In this document: one piece after another, positions 1-7,761 of the stretch
How the letters are laid out: every line of letters starts with the position of its first letter
Numbering within the stretch: position 1 is the stretch's first letter
Assembly: GCA_021809235.1 (NCBI GenBank)
Contig: JAKBAG010000002.1
Coordinates: forward strand, 1 to 40,087
Length of the DNA: 40,087 nt
DNA from: Acidobacteriota bacterium
GTDB taxonomy: Bacteria; Acidobacteriota; Terriglobia; Terriglobales; Acidobacteriaceae
Direction of reading: 5' to 3'
Translations under genes and position numbers: made by a program
Notes under the pieces: generated by a model
Told to the model about the DNA's origin: nothing
The model's database searches: none
Seen by the model: the letters and a program-made list of their open reading frames with translations, nothing else

Positions 1-84
1 CGTGTACGCCACAGCCGTGAGAAAGATCACCAGCACCACGGCGACCTTCACCACGCTCAGCACGACAAACATCCAGAGTTGCAC
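1..84 (-). CDS. nuoH: NADH-quinone oxidoreductase subunit H (N-terminal fragment)
   Basis: Only the first 28 codons are present; the gene runs off the left edge. The frame opens with GTG at 84-82, preceded on the minus strand by a good GGAAAGGA ribosome site 8 bases upstream. The peptide begins VQLWMFVVLSVVKV and is almost entirely hydrophobic, as expected for the first membrane helix of NuoH, the proton-channel subunit at the quinone site of complex I. An in-frame ATG at codon 5 is an alternative start. It lies 23 bases after the nuoG stop codon and continues the minus-strand nuo operon. The identity rests on position plus hydrophobicity, since too little sequence is visible for a family motif. 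Confidence 0.75.
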   Translation of the reverse strand, partial: MQLWMFVVLSVVKVAVVLVIFLTAVAYT

Positions 85-107
85 GCTCGCAATCCTTTCC
101 CGCGTCT

Positions 108-2453
108 TCAGTCAGCTGCAGCCGCCGAGTGAAAACCTTCCTGATATGCCTGCAGTTTCTGCAGCATTTCCGTCTTTCGGCCCAGTTCCCCGGAGCGGAA
201 AAGCCCCGGATGCGTGGCCACCACGCCATCCTTGCGTCCCACCAGGGAATCCAGCGACACAAAACCGGCACCAGGTGTCGTTGTCATTTCATTGCCGGCA
301 AACAGATTCAGCCGATCCAGCCGGTAACTCGGCACCAGCCGCTCCACCTCGTCCAGCGTGGCCAGCGGGTCAAACGGACTCAGCCGCGGCTCCAGGTCAT
401 TGGCCGTCAACCACACTGCATGTCGGTCGGCCTCGCCAGCCTGTGCGCCCCGGCTTTGGCCCATGTCGGCGTGCACCCCGGTCGACTGCCCAAACGGCAC
501 CAGCTTTCGCACATCCACACCCATGGCGCCGGCCAGCCGCACCACAATCTCGAAGTCCGGCTTCACGCCGGCAACGTCCGCAGCCTTGCGCACCATCTGG
601 ATATCGCCGTAGCAGCTGGTCACGGTCCCGGTCTTTTCGTAGAGGCTGGCGGCTGGAAGCACCACATCGGCCTCTGCTGCCGTGGCCGTCAGGAAGCAGT
701 CCTCGACCACCACAAAGCTGTTCCGCAGTGCACCCTGAGCCACTCCCAACGCCGTCACCGGATCGGAGCCCACCACATACAGTGCCTTCAACGCCCCGGT
801 CGTGGCTGCCTCCACCATAGCGGTCAGGTCCAGTCCGCTGTTCGTCGGCATGCCCGCATACTCGCTGTGCAGTGGCTGTTCACCTGCCAGTGGCAGGTAA
901 CCCGGCAGTAGATCCGGATAGACTCCCATATCCGCTGCGCCACGCGCATTGGCAAAGTCGCTCAGCAGGGCAAACTTCACGCCCGTCCGGCACAGTCCCC
1001 AGCGCATCAGCGCCGCCAGGGATGCACCGCGATACTCGGCCCCGGCCACCACAACCAGCGACTCCTCTGCCAGCAGCGCCTGACGGAACTCCGCGGCACC
1101 GGCAATGGAAGCCATCGCGGCATCCTCACCGCCCAGGTAGCGCACCAGCGCATCGTAGTCGGAGATGCGCAGTGTTTGCCGCGCCTGCCTCTCCAGTCGG
1201 ATCGGTTGCGTATTGGCCAGATAGAGCCGGGCATGGTTCAGGCGGAAGTTCGTCCGTAGGCTCCAGGCCAGAAGCGGATGCTCCTCGGTCGGATTGCCAC
1301 CCAGCACCAGAATTGCCGGTGCGGCTGCAATCTCGCGATGGCTCGCGGCACGATCCTCGGCCCCGGCCAGCATGCGGCTGAAGGTTGGATAATCGGCCGT
1401 CCGCTCGTGATCAATATGCTGGGTCCGCAGTACTGTACGTGCAAACTTCTGCAGCAGATAATTTTCTTCATTCGTGATGCGCGGCGAGCCAATCACGCCA
1501 ATCTGTCCGTCTCCAGTTCCCACAGTCTCGCCAAACTTCTGCGCTACCAGTCGGATGGCCTTCTCCCAGGTGGTCGGCTCCAGCACTCCGGCCGCATTGC
1601 GCACCAGTGGGCGCGTCAGCCGGTCCTTGCCATGCACAAAATCGAAGCCGAAGCGGCCTTTGGCGCAGAGAAAATCCCCATTGATTCCGCTCTTGTCGCG
1701 ATTGTCGGCACGCACAATCTCCATCCCGTCGTCGGCTCGGCGCACACCCAGCGTCACCTTGCAGCCGTCGCCACAGTGGGTACACACGGTGGAGACGTGG
1801 TTCATCTCCCACGGCCGCGACTTATAGCGATACGTGCCACTGGTCAGCGCGCCCACCGGACACACGTCAATGCACATGCCGCACTGCTCGCAGTCCAGGT
1901 GATCGCCACCATTGGGCGCAATCACGGCAGAGACGCCACGGTTCTGGATGCCCAGTGCCCACACGTCCATACCTTCCCCGCACATGCGCACGCAGCGATA
2001 GCACAGGATGCAGCGCGGACGGTCAAAGTAGACCACCGGCGACCACTGCTGCTCCTCGCGATGCTGCTTGGCCTCAGCATACAGACTTTCGCCAGCCCCG
2101 TATTTGAAGGTCATGTCCTGCAGTTCGCACTCGCCACCGGCATCGCAAACCGGACAGTCCAGCGGATGGTTGCCCAGCAACAGTTGCAGCGTCGCCTTGC
2201 GCGCCTGCGCAATCTCCGGCGAATCGGTGATGAAGACCTGTCCTTCGGCCACCGGCGTCGTGCAGGCCGTCTGCAGTTTGGGCACCTTCTCCTGGCGCAC
2301 GACACACATGCGGCAGGCCGCCTGCAGGCTCAATCCGGGATAATAGCAGAAGGCGGGAATCTCAATCCCGGCCTTGCGACAGGCTTCAATCAGCAGGGTT
2401 CCTGCCGGAGCCGTCAGCTTTTTCCCATCCACTGTAAAAGTTACATCCGCCAT
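108..2453 (-). CDS. nuoG: NADH-quinone oxidoreductase subunit G
   Basis: This is the large iron-sulfur subunit of the peripheral arm of complex I (781 residues), which passes electrons from the FMN site towards the quinone. The N-terminal ferredoxin-like domain has the [2Fe-2S] N1b cysteines C36, C47, C50 and C64. It is followed by the His-Cys3 N5 site (H96, C100, C103, C109) and two CxxCxxC groups (RCILCYRC and CEQCGMC regions) for N6-type clusters or their relatives. A CTHCGDGC motif plus a later Cys suggests that the extra N7 cluster of some bacterial NuoG proteins is retained. The C-terminal two-thirds is a molybdopterin-oxidoreductase-like fold without catalytic function in this family. 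The gene lies 36 bases after nuoF and 23 before nuoH. The ATG start gives the expected MADVTFTVDG beginning. Confidence 0.96.
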   Translation of the reverse strand: MADVTFTVDGKKLTAPAGTLLIEACRKAGIEIPAFCYYPGLSLQAACRMCVVRQEKVPKLQTACTTPVAEGQVFITDSPEIAQARKATLQLLLGNHPLDCPVCDAGGECELQDMTFKYGAGESLYAEAKQHREEQQWSPVVYFDRPRCILCYRCVRMCGEGMDVWALGIQNRGVSAVIAPNGGDHLDCEQCGMCIDVCPVGALTSGTYRYKSRPWEMNHVSTVCTHCGDGCKVTLGVRRADDGMEIVRADNRDKSGINGDFLCAKGRFGFDFVHGKDRLTRPLVRNAAGVLEPTTWEKAIRLVAQKFGETVGTGDGQIGVIGSPRITNEENYLLQKFARTVLRTQHIDHERTADYPTFSRMLAGAEDRAASHREIAAAPAILVLGGNPTEEHPLLAWSLRTNFRLNHARLYLANTQPIRLERQARQTLRISDYDALVRYLGGEDAAMASIAGAAEFRQALLAEESLVVVAGAEYRGASLAALMRWGLCRTGVKFALLSDFANARGAADMGVYPDLLPGYLPLAGEQPLHSEYAGMPTNSGLDLTAMVEAATTGALKALYVVGSDPVTALGVAQGALRNSFVVVEDCFLTATAAEADVVLPAASLYEKTGTVTSCYGDIQMVRKAADVAGVKPDFEIVVRLAGAMGVDVRKLVPFGQSTGVHADMGQSRGAQAGEADRHAVWLTANDLEPRLSPFDPLATLDEVERLVPSYRLDRLNLFAGNEMTTTPGAGFVSLDSLVGRKDGVVATHPGLFRSGELGRKTEMLQKLQAYQEGFHSAAAAD

Positions 2454-2489
2454 GCAATCGCTCTTTTCACGAAAGTTACGTTTCCGTCC

Positions 2490-3797
2490 CTATACAAGCT
2501 CAACTTCAGGATGATGCGCATACGGGCATGGTTTCCCATGCAGATGATCCTCAAACTCCTTACGGAACTTCTTCACAAATCCCAGCGTCGGCATGGCCGC
2601 AGCATCGCCCAGCGGGCAGAAGGTGCGTCCCATCATGTTTTCCGCCAGATACTGGATATTGTCGATATCCTTTTCCGTGCCAAACCCGGCATGGAAGCGC
2701 GTCAGAGACTTCTTCAGCCAGTCCGTACCCTCGCGGCAGGGAATACACCAGCCACAGCTCTCATGCTGATAGAACTGGATCGTTCGCAGGGCAAATTCCA
2801 CCATGCAGGTCTGGTCATCGATCACCACTACGCCGCCAGAGCCCAGCATCGATCCGGCCTTGCCCACCTGGTCAAAATCCATGCCAATGTCAATCTCTTC
2901 CGGCAGCAGTACCGGCGTTGAAGAGCCGCCCGGCACCACGGCCTTCAGCTTCCGTCCGCCGCGCACTCCTCCACCCACTTCATAGATCATCTTGCGCAGG
3001 CTGTATCCCATTGGCAGTTCATAGACGCCCGGACGGGCAATGTGGCCGCTCAGTCCAAACAGTCGCGTTCCGCCGTTGCGCTCCGAGCCCACCGCTGCAT
3101 AGGCCGCGCCACCCATGGCCAGCACATGCGGAACCGTGGCAATCGTCTCGGCGTTGTTGATCACGGTTGGCCCACCGTAAAGTCCAACAACGGCCGGGAA
3201 CGGTGGCTTGATGCGGGGCACACCGCGCTTGCCTTCCAGCGACTCCATCAGCGCCGACTCCTCACCAACCTCATAGGCCCCGGCTCCGGACTGAACAATC
3301 ACCTGAAACTCGGTCTCGCTGCCGAAGATATTCCTGCCCAGAAAACCGCGCTCATAGGCTTCGGCCACAGCCCGCTCCACATTCTCGATCAGGTAACGAT
3401 ACTCGCCGCGCAGATAGATGAAGCCCATCTTTGCCCCGATTGCCAGACCGGCGATGATCGTCCCTTCAATCACCGCATGCGGATCGTGCAGAAAGATCAG
3501 ATGATCTTTGCAGGTTCCCGGCTCGCTTTCGTCGCCGTTCACCAGCACATACTTCGGCTTGGCGGACTGCTTGGGGACAAACGACCACTTCATCCCGGTC
3601 GGGAATCCGGCTCCGCCGCGTCCGCGCAGGCCGGATGCCTTCATCTCATTGATAATCCAGTCCGAGCCCTCCGCCAGAGCTTTACGCGCCGACGCATAGC
3701 CATCCAGCTCCAGGTAACGGTCAATCTTCGACGCCCCCATGCCAAAGCGGCGCGTCACAATCTTCACTTCATCCGGATGGGATACAAGGCGTGGCAT
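2490..3797 (-). CDS. nuoF: NADH-quinone oxidoreductase subunit F
   Basis: This is the NADH- and FMN-binding subunit of complex I (435 residues), which takes hydride from NADH and passes electrons to the N3 cluster. The glycine-rich FMN/NADH segment GRGGAGFPTGMKWSF is near residue 59. The [4Fe-4S] N3 ligands appear as SCGWCIPCREG with a fourth Cys in GRTFCPLGD near the C-terminus. Length is normal for the family. The ATG at 3797 shares one base with the nuoE stop (TGATG), so translation is probably coupled to nuoE. It is part of the minus-strand nuo operon. Confidence 0.97.
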   Translation of the reverse strand: MPRLVSHPDEVKIVTRRFGMGASKIDRYLELDGYASARKALAEGSDWIINEMKASGLRGRGGAGFPTGMKWSFVPKQSAKPKYVLVNGDESEPGTCKDHLIFLHDPHAVIEGTIIAGLAIGAKMGFIYLRGEYRYLIENVERAVAEAYERGFLGRNIFGSETEFQVIVQSGAGAYEVGEESALMESLEGKRGVPRIKPPFPAVVGLYGGPTVINNAETIATVPHVLAMGGAAYAAVGSERNGGTRLFGLSGHIARPGVYELPMGYSLRKMIYEVGGGVRGGRKLKAVVPGGSSTPVLLPEEIDIGMDFDQVGKAGSMLGSGGVVVIDDQTCMVEFALRTIQFYQHESCGWCIPCREGTDWLKKSLTRFHAGFGTEKDIDNIQYLAENMMGRTFCPLGDAAAMPTLGFVKKFRKEFEDHLHGKPCPYAHHPEVELV

Positions 3798-4309
3798 CAG
3801 CGGCTCCCTGCCTTCTGGGAACGCGAGCGGTACTCGTCCAGAATCGCGTCCACCTGTTCTTCGGTCAGCTCATCGTGAAAGTCGTAGTTCACCTGAACGG
3901 CAGGCGCCCAGCAACAGGCTCCAATGCACTCCACCTCTTCGAGCGAAAAGAGTCCGTCGGCCGTTACGCCCTTGTGGCCAATGCCCAGTCGCTCCTGGAA
4001 GCGCTCAAAGATTTTGTAGCCGCCGCGTAGCATGCAACTGATATTGGTGCATACCTGCACATTGAACTTTCCCGCCGGCTTGAAGCGGAGCATCGAGTAG
4101 TAGGTGGCCACATTGCGCACATCCAGCGGGGTGATCCCGATCCGACGTGCCACTTCCTCAATCACCGCATCGGAAAGATAGCCAATCTCATCCTGCGCAT
4201 AGAGCAGCATCGGTATCAGCGCGGAACGACGTACCGGATACCGCTCCACCAGCGCGTCGAAGCGTGCAGCCAGCTCCGTCGAAAACAGCGTCATTGCTTC
4301 AGCACTCAT
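3797..4309 (-). CDS. nuoE: NADH-quinone oxidoreductase subunit E
   Basis: This is a thioredoxin-fold subunit of the NADH dehydrogenase module of complex I. It carries the off-path [2Fe-2S] cluster N1a: the ligands are visible as CxxxxC (VCTNISC) and CxxxC (ECIGAC). I place the start at ATG 4309 (MSAEAM...), giving 170 residues, because it overlaps the stop of the upstream 115-residue gene as ATGA, a classic coupling arrangement. The frame remains open to an ATG at 4330, which would add seven poorly conserved-looking residues. The gene is followed immediately by nuoF with a one-base overlap. Confidence 0.95.
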   Translation of the reverse strand: MSAEAMTLFSTELAARFDALVERYPVRRSALIPMLLYAQDEIGYLSDAVIEEVARRIGITPLDVRNVATYYSMLRFKPAGKFNVQVCTNISCMLRGGYKIFERFQERLGIGHKGVTADGLFSLEEVECIGACCWAPAVQVNYDFHDELTEEQVDAILDEYRSRSQKAGSR

Positions 4310-4653
4310 GCCACCAGCTCCCGTGACCATTCCTCAGCCTGCAAATCCATGGGCAAACCCACTCCGGTCTCCGTCCACAAATCTCCATCCTCACTCCATC
4401 GCAGGTGAAAGCGCCGACCATCCTGCATTTGCCCCACAAGCCGGTCTGCCTTTCGCTCTAGCTCCAGCCATCGCTCGCCGCATCGCACGCGGATCATCGC
4501 ATCCCCCAGCTCCACCGTCGCCTGCCGACTGCCATGCAGACCGTAGGCCGCCGTGTAGCTGCGCAGCAGGGAAGCCAGCGAAACCCAAAGCTCGCGCGCA
4601 TGGTCCTCGCCGATCCGGTTCTCTCCCTGGCTTCGCGCCGTCATCGTCTCCAT
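4306..4653 (-). CDS. Hypothetical protein inside the nuo operon
   Basis: This 115-residue protein sits between nuoD and nuoE. I do not recognise a family. It starts METMTARSQG, has no signal peptide or membrane segment and no cysteine-rich metal site, and has a Trp-rich C-terminal half (WLELERKADRL, RFHLRWSEDGDLW) that looks like a small alpha/beta fold. It is packed between its neighbours: its ATG is 3 bases after the nuoD stop and its stop overlaps the nuoE start as ATGA. That makes it a real, co-translated gene rather than a spurious frame. An accessory or assembly role for complex I is possible from position alone; nothing in the sequence proves it. Confidence 0.85.
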   Translation of the reverse strand: METMTARSQGENRIGEDHARELWVSLASLLRSYTAAYGLHGSRQATVELGDAMIRVRCGERWLELERKADRLVGQMQDGRRFHLRWSEDGDLWTETGVGLPMDLQAEEWSRELVA

Positions 4654-4656
4654 CGC

Positions 4657-5877
4657 TTACCTGTCAATCTCGCCCAGCACCACGTCAATCGAACCAATCA
4701 CCGCCACCACATCGGCCAGCAGGCGTCCGCGGCACATCGTCTCCAGCGCCTGCAGCGAGGCAAACGAAGGATTCCGCATGTGGACGCGATAGGGCTTGGC
4801 CGTGCCATCGGAGACCACGTAATAGCCCATCTGCCCCCGGGAGGATTCAATCCCCTGGTAGACCTCGCCCGATGGAACCGTGAACCCTTCCGTCACAATC
4901 TTGAAGTGATGGATCAATGACTCCATCTGCGTCTTCATCTTTTCCCGGTCCGGCAGCACGATCTTCGGAGCCTCGGCCTTGATTTCGCCCTCCGGCATCC
5001 CGTCCAGCGCCTGCTGGATGATCTTCGTGGACTCACGCATCTCCTGCAGACGCACCTCATATCGGCCCCACACATCGCAGCGCTGCGAAACCGGAACCTG
5101 AAACTGAAACTTCTCATACCCGGAGTAGGGCATGTCTCGCCGCAGGTCAAAGTCCACGCCGGAGGCTCGCAGAGGGGGGCCGGTCACGCCCAGCGCAATC
5201 GCATCCTCGGCGCTGAGGTGACCCACATTCTGCAGCCGGTTCATGAAGATCGGATTGCCTGTCAGCAGGTTTGAATATTCATCAATCTTTTCCGGGAAGG
5301 TGCGGATAAAGGCCTGCACGCGCTCGAAGAAGTCGATCGGCGGCTCCATGGAAAGTCCACCAATGCGAATGTAGCTGGTCATCATCCGCTGTCCTGCCAC
5401 ATATTCAAACAGGCGCAGAATCTCCTCCCGCTCGCGGAAGGTATACAGGAAGACCGTCAGCGCACCGATGTCCATCGCATGCGTTCCCAGCCACACCAAA
5501 TGCGAGTTCAGCCGCGTCAGTTCCGACAGCAGCACGCGCATCCACTGCGCTTTCTCCGGAATCGGCAACTCCAGAAGTTTTTCCACTGCAAGGCAGTAGC
5601 ACAGGTTGTTGTGCATCGGGCTCAGGTAGTCGATGCGGTCGGTCAGCGGCACCACCTGGTGATAAAACTTGGCCTCACAGGTCTTTTCAATGCCCGTATG
5701 CAGGTATCCGATCTCCGGATACAGCCTAACCACAATCTCGCCGTCAATCTCCAGCACCAGACGCAGCACACCATGCGTCGATGGATGCTGCGGTCCCATG
5801 TTGAGCACCATCGTCTGGTCTTTTGCGCCTTCCGCCACCGGCACTTCCAGAATCGGTGTCTCCGTCCACTGGCTCAT
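4657..5877 (-). CDS. nuoD: NADH-quinone oxidoreductase subunit D
   Basis: This is the 49-kDa-type subunit that, with NuoB, forms the quinone-reduction site of complex I and is related to the large subunit of NiFe hydrogenases. Diagnostic stretches are MGPQHPSTHGVLRLVLE, GYLHTGIEK and DYLSPMHNN, and the C-terminus ends in VLGEIDR, matching the family. I chose ATG 5877 (MSQWTETP), giving 406 residues, because an AGGAG ribosome site lies 8 bases upstream. The frame extends 18 codons further to 5931, but that segment does not resemble NuoD. It is separate from nuoC, not a NuoCD fusion. The next gene starts 3 bases downstream. Confidence 0.96.
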   Translation of the reverse strand: MSQWTETPILEVPVAEGAKDQTMVLNMGPQHPSTHGVLRLVLEIDGEIVVRLYPEIGYLHTGIEKTCEAKFYHQVVPLTDRIDYLSPMHNNLCYCLAVEKLLELPIPEKAQWMRVLLSELTRLNSHLVWLGTHAMDIGALTVFLYTFREREEILRLFEYVAGQRMMTSYIRIGGLSMEPPIDFFERVQAFIRTFPEKIDEYSNLLTGNPIFMNRLQNVGHLSAEDAIALGVTGPPLRASGVDFDLRRDMPYSGYEKFQFQVPVSQRCDVWGRYEVRLQEMRESTKIIQQALDGMPEGEIKAEAPKIVLPDREKMKTQMESLIHHFKIVTEGFTVPSGEVYQGIESSRGQMGYYVVSDGTAKPYRVHMRNPSFASLQALETMCRGRLLADVVAVIGSIDVVLGEIDR

Positions 5878-5965
5878 CTGCTGCTCTCCTACCCTTTGGT
5901 CAAGCCTGTTGCTTCCCGCATCTTCCACCACTCAGAACCAACGCCAGTCCTGCTGCTGCTGCGGG

Positions 5966-6463
5966 CTAGCGATAGCCTTCCACCGGATAATCCTTGCGCA
6001 GCGGATGGCCAACCCATTCGTCAGGCATCAGGATGCGCCGCATGTTCGGATGTCCTTCAAATGAAATGCCAAACAGGTCGAAGACCTCCCGCTCATAGTA
6101 ATTGGCAGCCGGCCAGACGCCTGTGATCGTCGTCACTTTCGGGTTGTCATGCGGCAGCAGCACGCGCAGCCGGATACGCTCCTTGCGGGCATGGGAAAGC
6201 AGGTGATAGCTCACCTGAAATCGCGGCACCATGGCCGGGTACCAATCCACGGCGGTCAGATCTTCCAGAAATACATATCCAGCCTGCTTCATTCGCTGGC
6301 CAACCGCCACGATCTGCTCTGGGGCAACCGTCAGCGTCAATTCATCGCGATCCCAGCGGGCATCTACCAGCGCCTCAGACATCTCGGCCATCAAGGCTGC
6401 CAGTGCCGGATGCTGGCTCATCTCTGCCAGCACGGCATCCTTGCCGTGCAGTGTCGTGCTCAT
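5966..6463 (-). CDS. nuoC: NADH-quinone oxidoreductase subunit C
   Basis: This is the 30-kDa-type connecting subunit of complex I (165 residues from ATG 6463). The C-terminal half carries the family signature: YEREVFDLFGISFEGHP, then RRILMPDEWVGHPLRKDYP, followed by a short tail. The N-terminal half (ARWDRDELTLTV, FLEDLTAVDWYP) also fits NuoC. The frame is open upstream to 6532, but those 23 residues are charged and low in complexity and probably belong to the spacer after nuoA. It precedes nuoD by 88 bases. There is no room for nuoB between it and nuoA. Confidence 0.95.
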   Translation of the reverse strand: MSTTLHGKDAVLAEMSQHPALAALMAEMSEALVDARWDRDELTLTVAPEQIVAVGQRMKQAGYVFLEDLTAVDWYPAMVPRFQVSYHLLSHARKERIRLRVLLPHDNPKVTTITGVWPAANYYEREVFDLFGISFEGHPNMRRILMPDEWVGHPLRKDYPVEGYR

Positions 6464-6595
6464 CGTTGCACCATCCTCAGTCTCAGGCCGCTGCCTCCGG
6501 CCTTCCTCTCGGGTCGCTACCTCCGACCGCAATCTTCCTTCCGGGTGTCTTCGTCATGCTGCTCGAAATCAACGAAACCCGGACAAACGAACGCG

Positions 6596-7000
6596 TTACA
6601 GATCCCCTTTGTCGCGGGACCAGTCCAGAATGCCCTTCCGAACGATATAAAACAGACCCACGGCCACAAAACCGAGGTAGACCAGCATCTCCCAGAAACC
6701 AAAAAGGCGGCTGCCAGTCAGCTGTGGAAGCTGACGATAGATCACCGCCCAGGGCATCAGAAAGACCACTTCCACATCGAACAGGATGAACAGCATTGCG
6801 ACCATGTAAAACCGCACGCTGAAGCGACCGCGCGCATCGCCTACCGGCTCAATGCCGCACTCATACATGCTCAGCTTGGTCTTGCTGTTACGGTGTCTTC
6901 CAATGAACCATGACCCTGCGATCATGCCCAATCCAAGGCCCGTGGCCGCAAGAATCTGGATCAGGAGCGGAATGTACTGCCAGATATAAGGAATCTTCAT
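6596..7000 (-). CDS. nuoA: NADH-quinone oxidoreductase subunit A
   Basis: This is a small membrane subunit of complex I, at the junction between the membrane and peripheral arms. From ATG 7000 (MKIPYIWQY) it has 134 residues with three hydrophobic helices, at about residues 8-30, 65-85 and 95-115. The conserved loop segment YECGIEPVGDARGRFSVRFY is the hallmark of the family. A TTG seven codons upstream (7021) is an unlikely alternative start. It is the first gene of the nuo operon, with a recognisable promoter about 60 bases upstream. In most bacteria nuoB follows; here nuoC follows after 132 bases. Confidence 0.95.
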   Translation of the reverse strand: MKIPYIWQYIPLLIQILAATGLGLGMIAGSWFIGRHRNSKTKLSMYECGIEPVGDARGRFSVRFYMVAMLFILFDVEVVFLMPWAVIYRQLPQLTGSRLFGFWEMLVYLGFVAVGLFYIVRKGILDWSRDKGDL

Positions 7001-7312
7001 CACTCTCTCAGCAGGACGCAAAGTCAGTGCAAGTTGCCTGGCGGCAAAGCCCTGCTTTGAGCTTAGGTTTTCAGCCGCGATGCGTCAAGCTAACCTCAAC
7101 CGTTCGTTGCAGCAGGCTGAAACTCTGGGGCTCCGCAATCGGCAGCCCGGACCGAATCGGCACCCGAAGAATCCCCGCCCGGCGACCGACCCAACAGCGG
7201 AGTTTCCCGGAATGGACCTCGGAAGGCAGGGGCATTCCAACTGAGGAACCGTTACTTTGGTGATCTGCATTTTCTTTTCCTGCCGTCGATGAAGAGGGTG
7301 AGGATACATTTC
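7001..7312. other. Divergent intergenic region between nuoA and the small plus-strand gene
   Basis: These 312 bases separate two divergent genes. Apart from the putative nuo promoter at 7060-7088, I see no gene, no strong hairpin and no clear plus-strand promoter. Open frames on both strands here are short, rich in Arg/Pro/Ser and lack a ribosome site. Confidence 0.5.
7060..7088 (-). promoter_or_regulatory. Putative sigma-70-type promoter of the nuo operon
   Basis: Read on the minus strand, TTGACG (7088-7083) is followed after exactly 17 bases by TAAGCT (7065-7060). The -35 box matches the consensus at five of six positions and the -10 box only partly. Transcription would begin near 7053, leaving a leader of about 50 bases before the nuoA ATG at 7000. 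Only the -35 box and the spacing are strong; it is unproven. Confidence 0.45.
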
Positions 7313-7669
7313 ATGACGCAGACTGCAGCCGAATCCCCCGCCTTTGCACCCGCCTGCTCCCTTCGCAGCGTTTCCGGCTCCCGGTCGCGGATCCAGTTGA
7401 TGCCTTCCCGTCGTGTCCGTCGTATTTCGCCGGAGCAGGGAAGAGCCATTGAGAAGCTCGCCCACGCCATCGAATACCTGACCGATGAACTGACCCTGCA
7501 GTGCATGACGGCCCGGTCAGAGAGTTTCCAGCCGCAGCCCACGTTGGCAGCCATTGAGATGCTGAAGCGGTGCAATCGCGAGATATACCTCGCCTGTCCT
7601 CCCGTGCCCACCTTTACCGAGCGAATGCGCCACTGGTTCGGTCGCACGGCTGCCTCGGTCAGCCACTGA
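7313..7669 (+). CDS. Hypothetical protein, 118 residues
   Basis: I recognise no family. From ATG 7313 (MTQTAAESP) it has an Arg/Ser-rich N-terminal third, a helical, charged middle (EQGRAIEKLAHAIEYLTDEL) and a C-terminal part with two cysteines and aromatic residues (CNREIYLACP, MRHWFG). There is no signal peptide or membrane helix. I prefer ATG 7313 because GAGG-type bases precede it, whereas ATG 7289 has no ribosome site. The distribution of charged and hydrophobic residues in the second half looks like genuine protein, and the opposite-strand frames do not. It lies between nuoA (divergent) and a convergent cytochrome oxidase gene. No function can be assigned. Confidence 0.65.
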   Translation: MTQTAAESPAFAPACSLRSVSGSRSRIQLMPSRRVRRISPEQGRAIEKLAHAIEYLTDELTLQCMTARSESFQPQPTLAAIEMLKRCNREIYLACPPVPTFTERMRHWFGRTAASVSH

Positions 7670-7761
7670 TCGTTTCGTCACGGAATCCCTGCGTTTCCGT
7701 TTGCTCACCCATTCAGGAATGGAATGCTCGGTAGCGTCTGGCTTGCGATTTGGCAGCGAGA

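Noticed and set aside
1278..2921. 547-codon plus-strand open frame across nuoG and the nuoF end
   Set aside because: It crosses a gene boundary on the opposite strand, has shadow composition and no family features, while nuoG and nuoF are unambiguous.
7001..7312. Possible riboswitch or small RNA upstream of nuoA
   Set aside because: No conserved aptamer core or strong stem with a terminator was visible; only a likely promoter could be supported.
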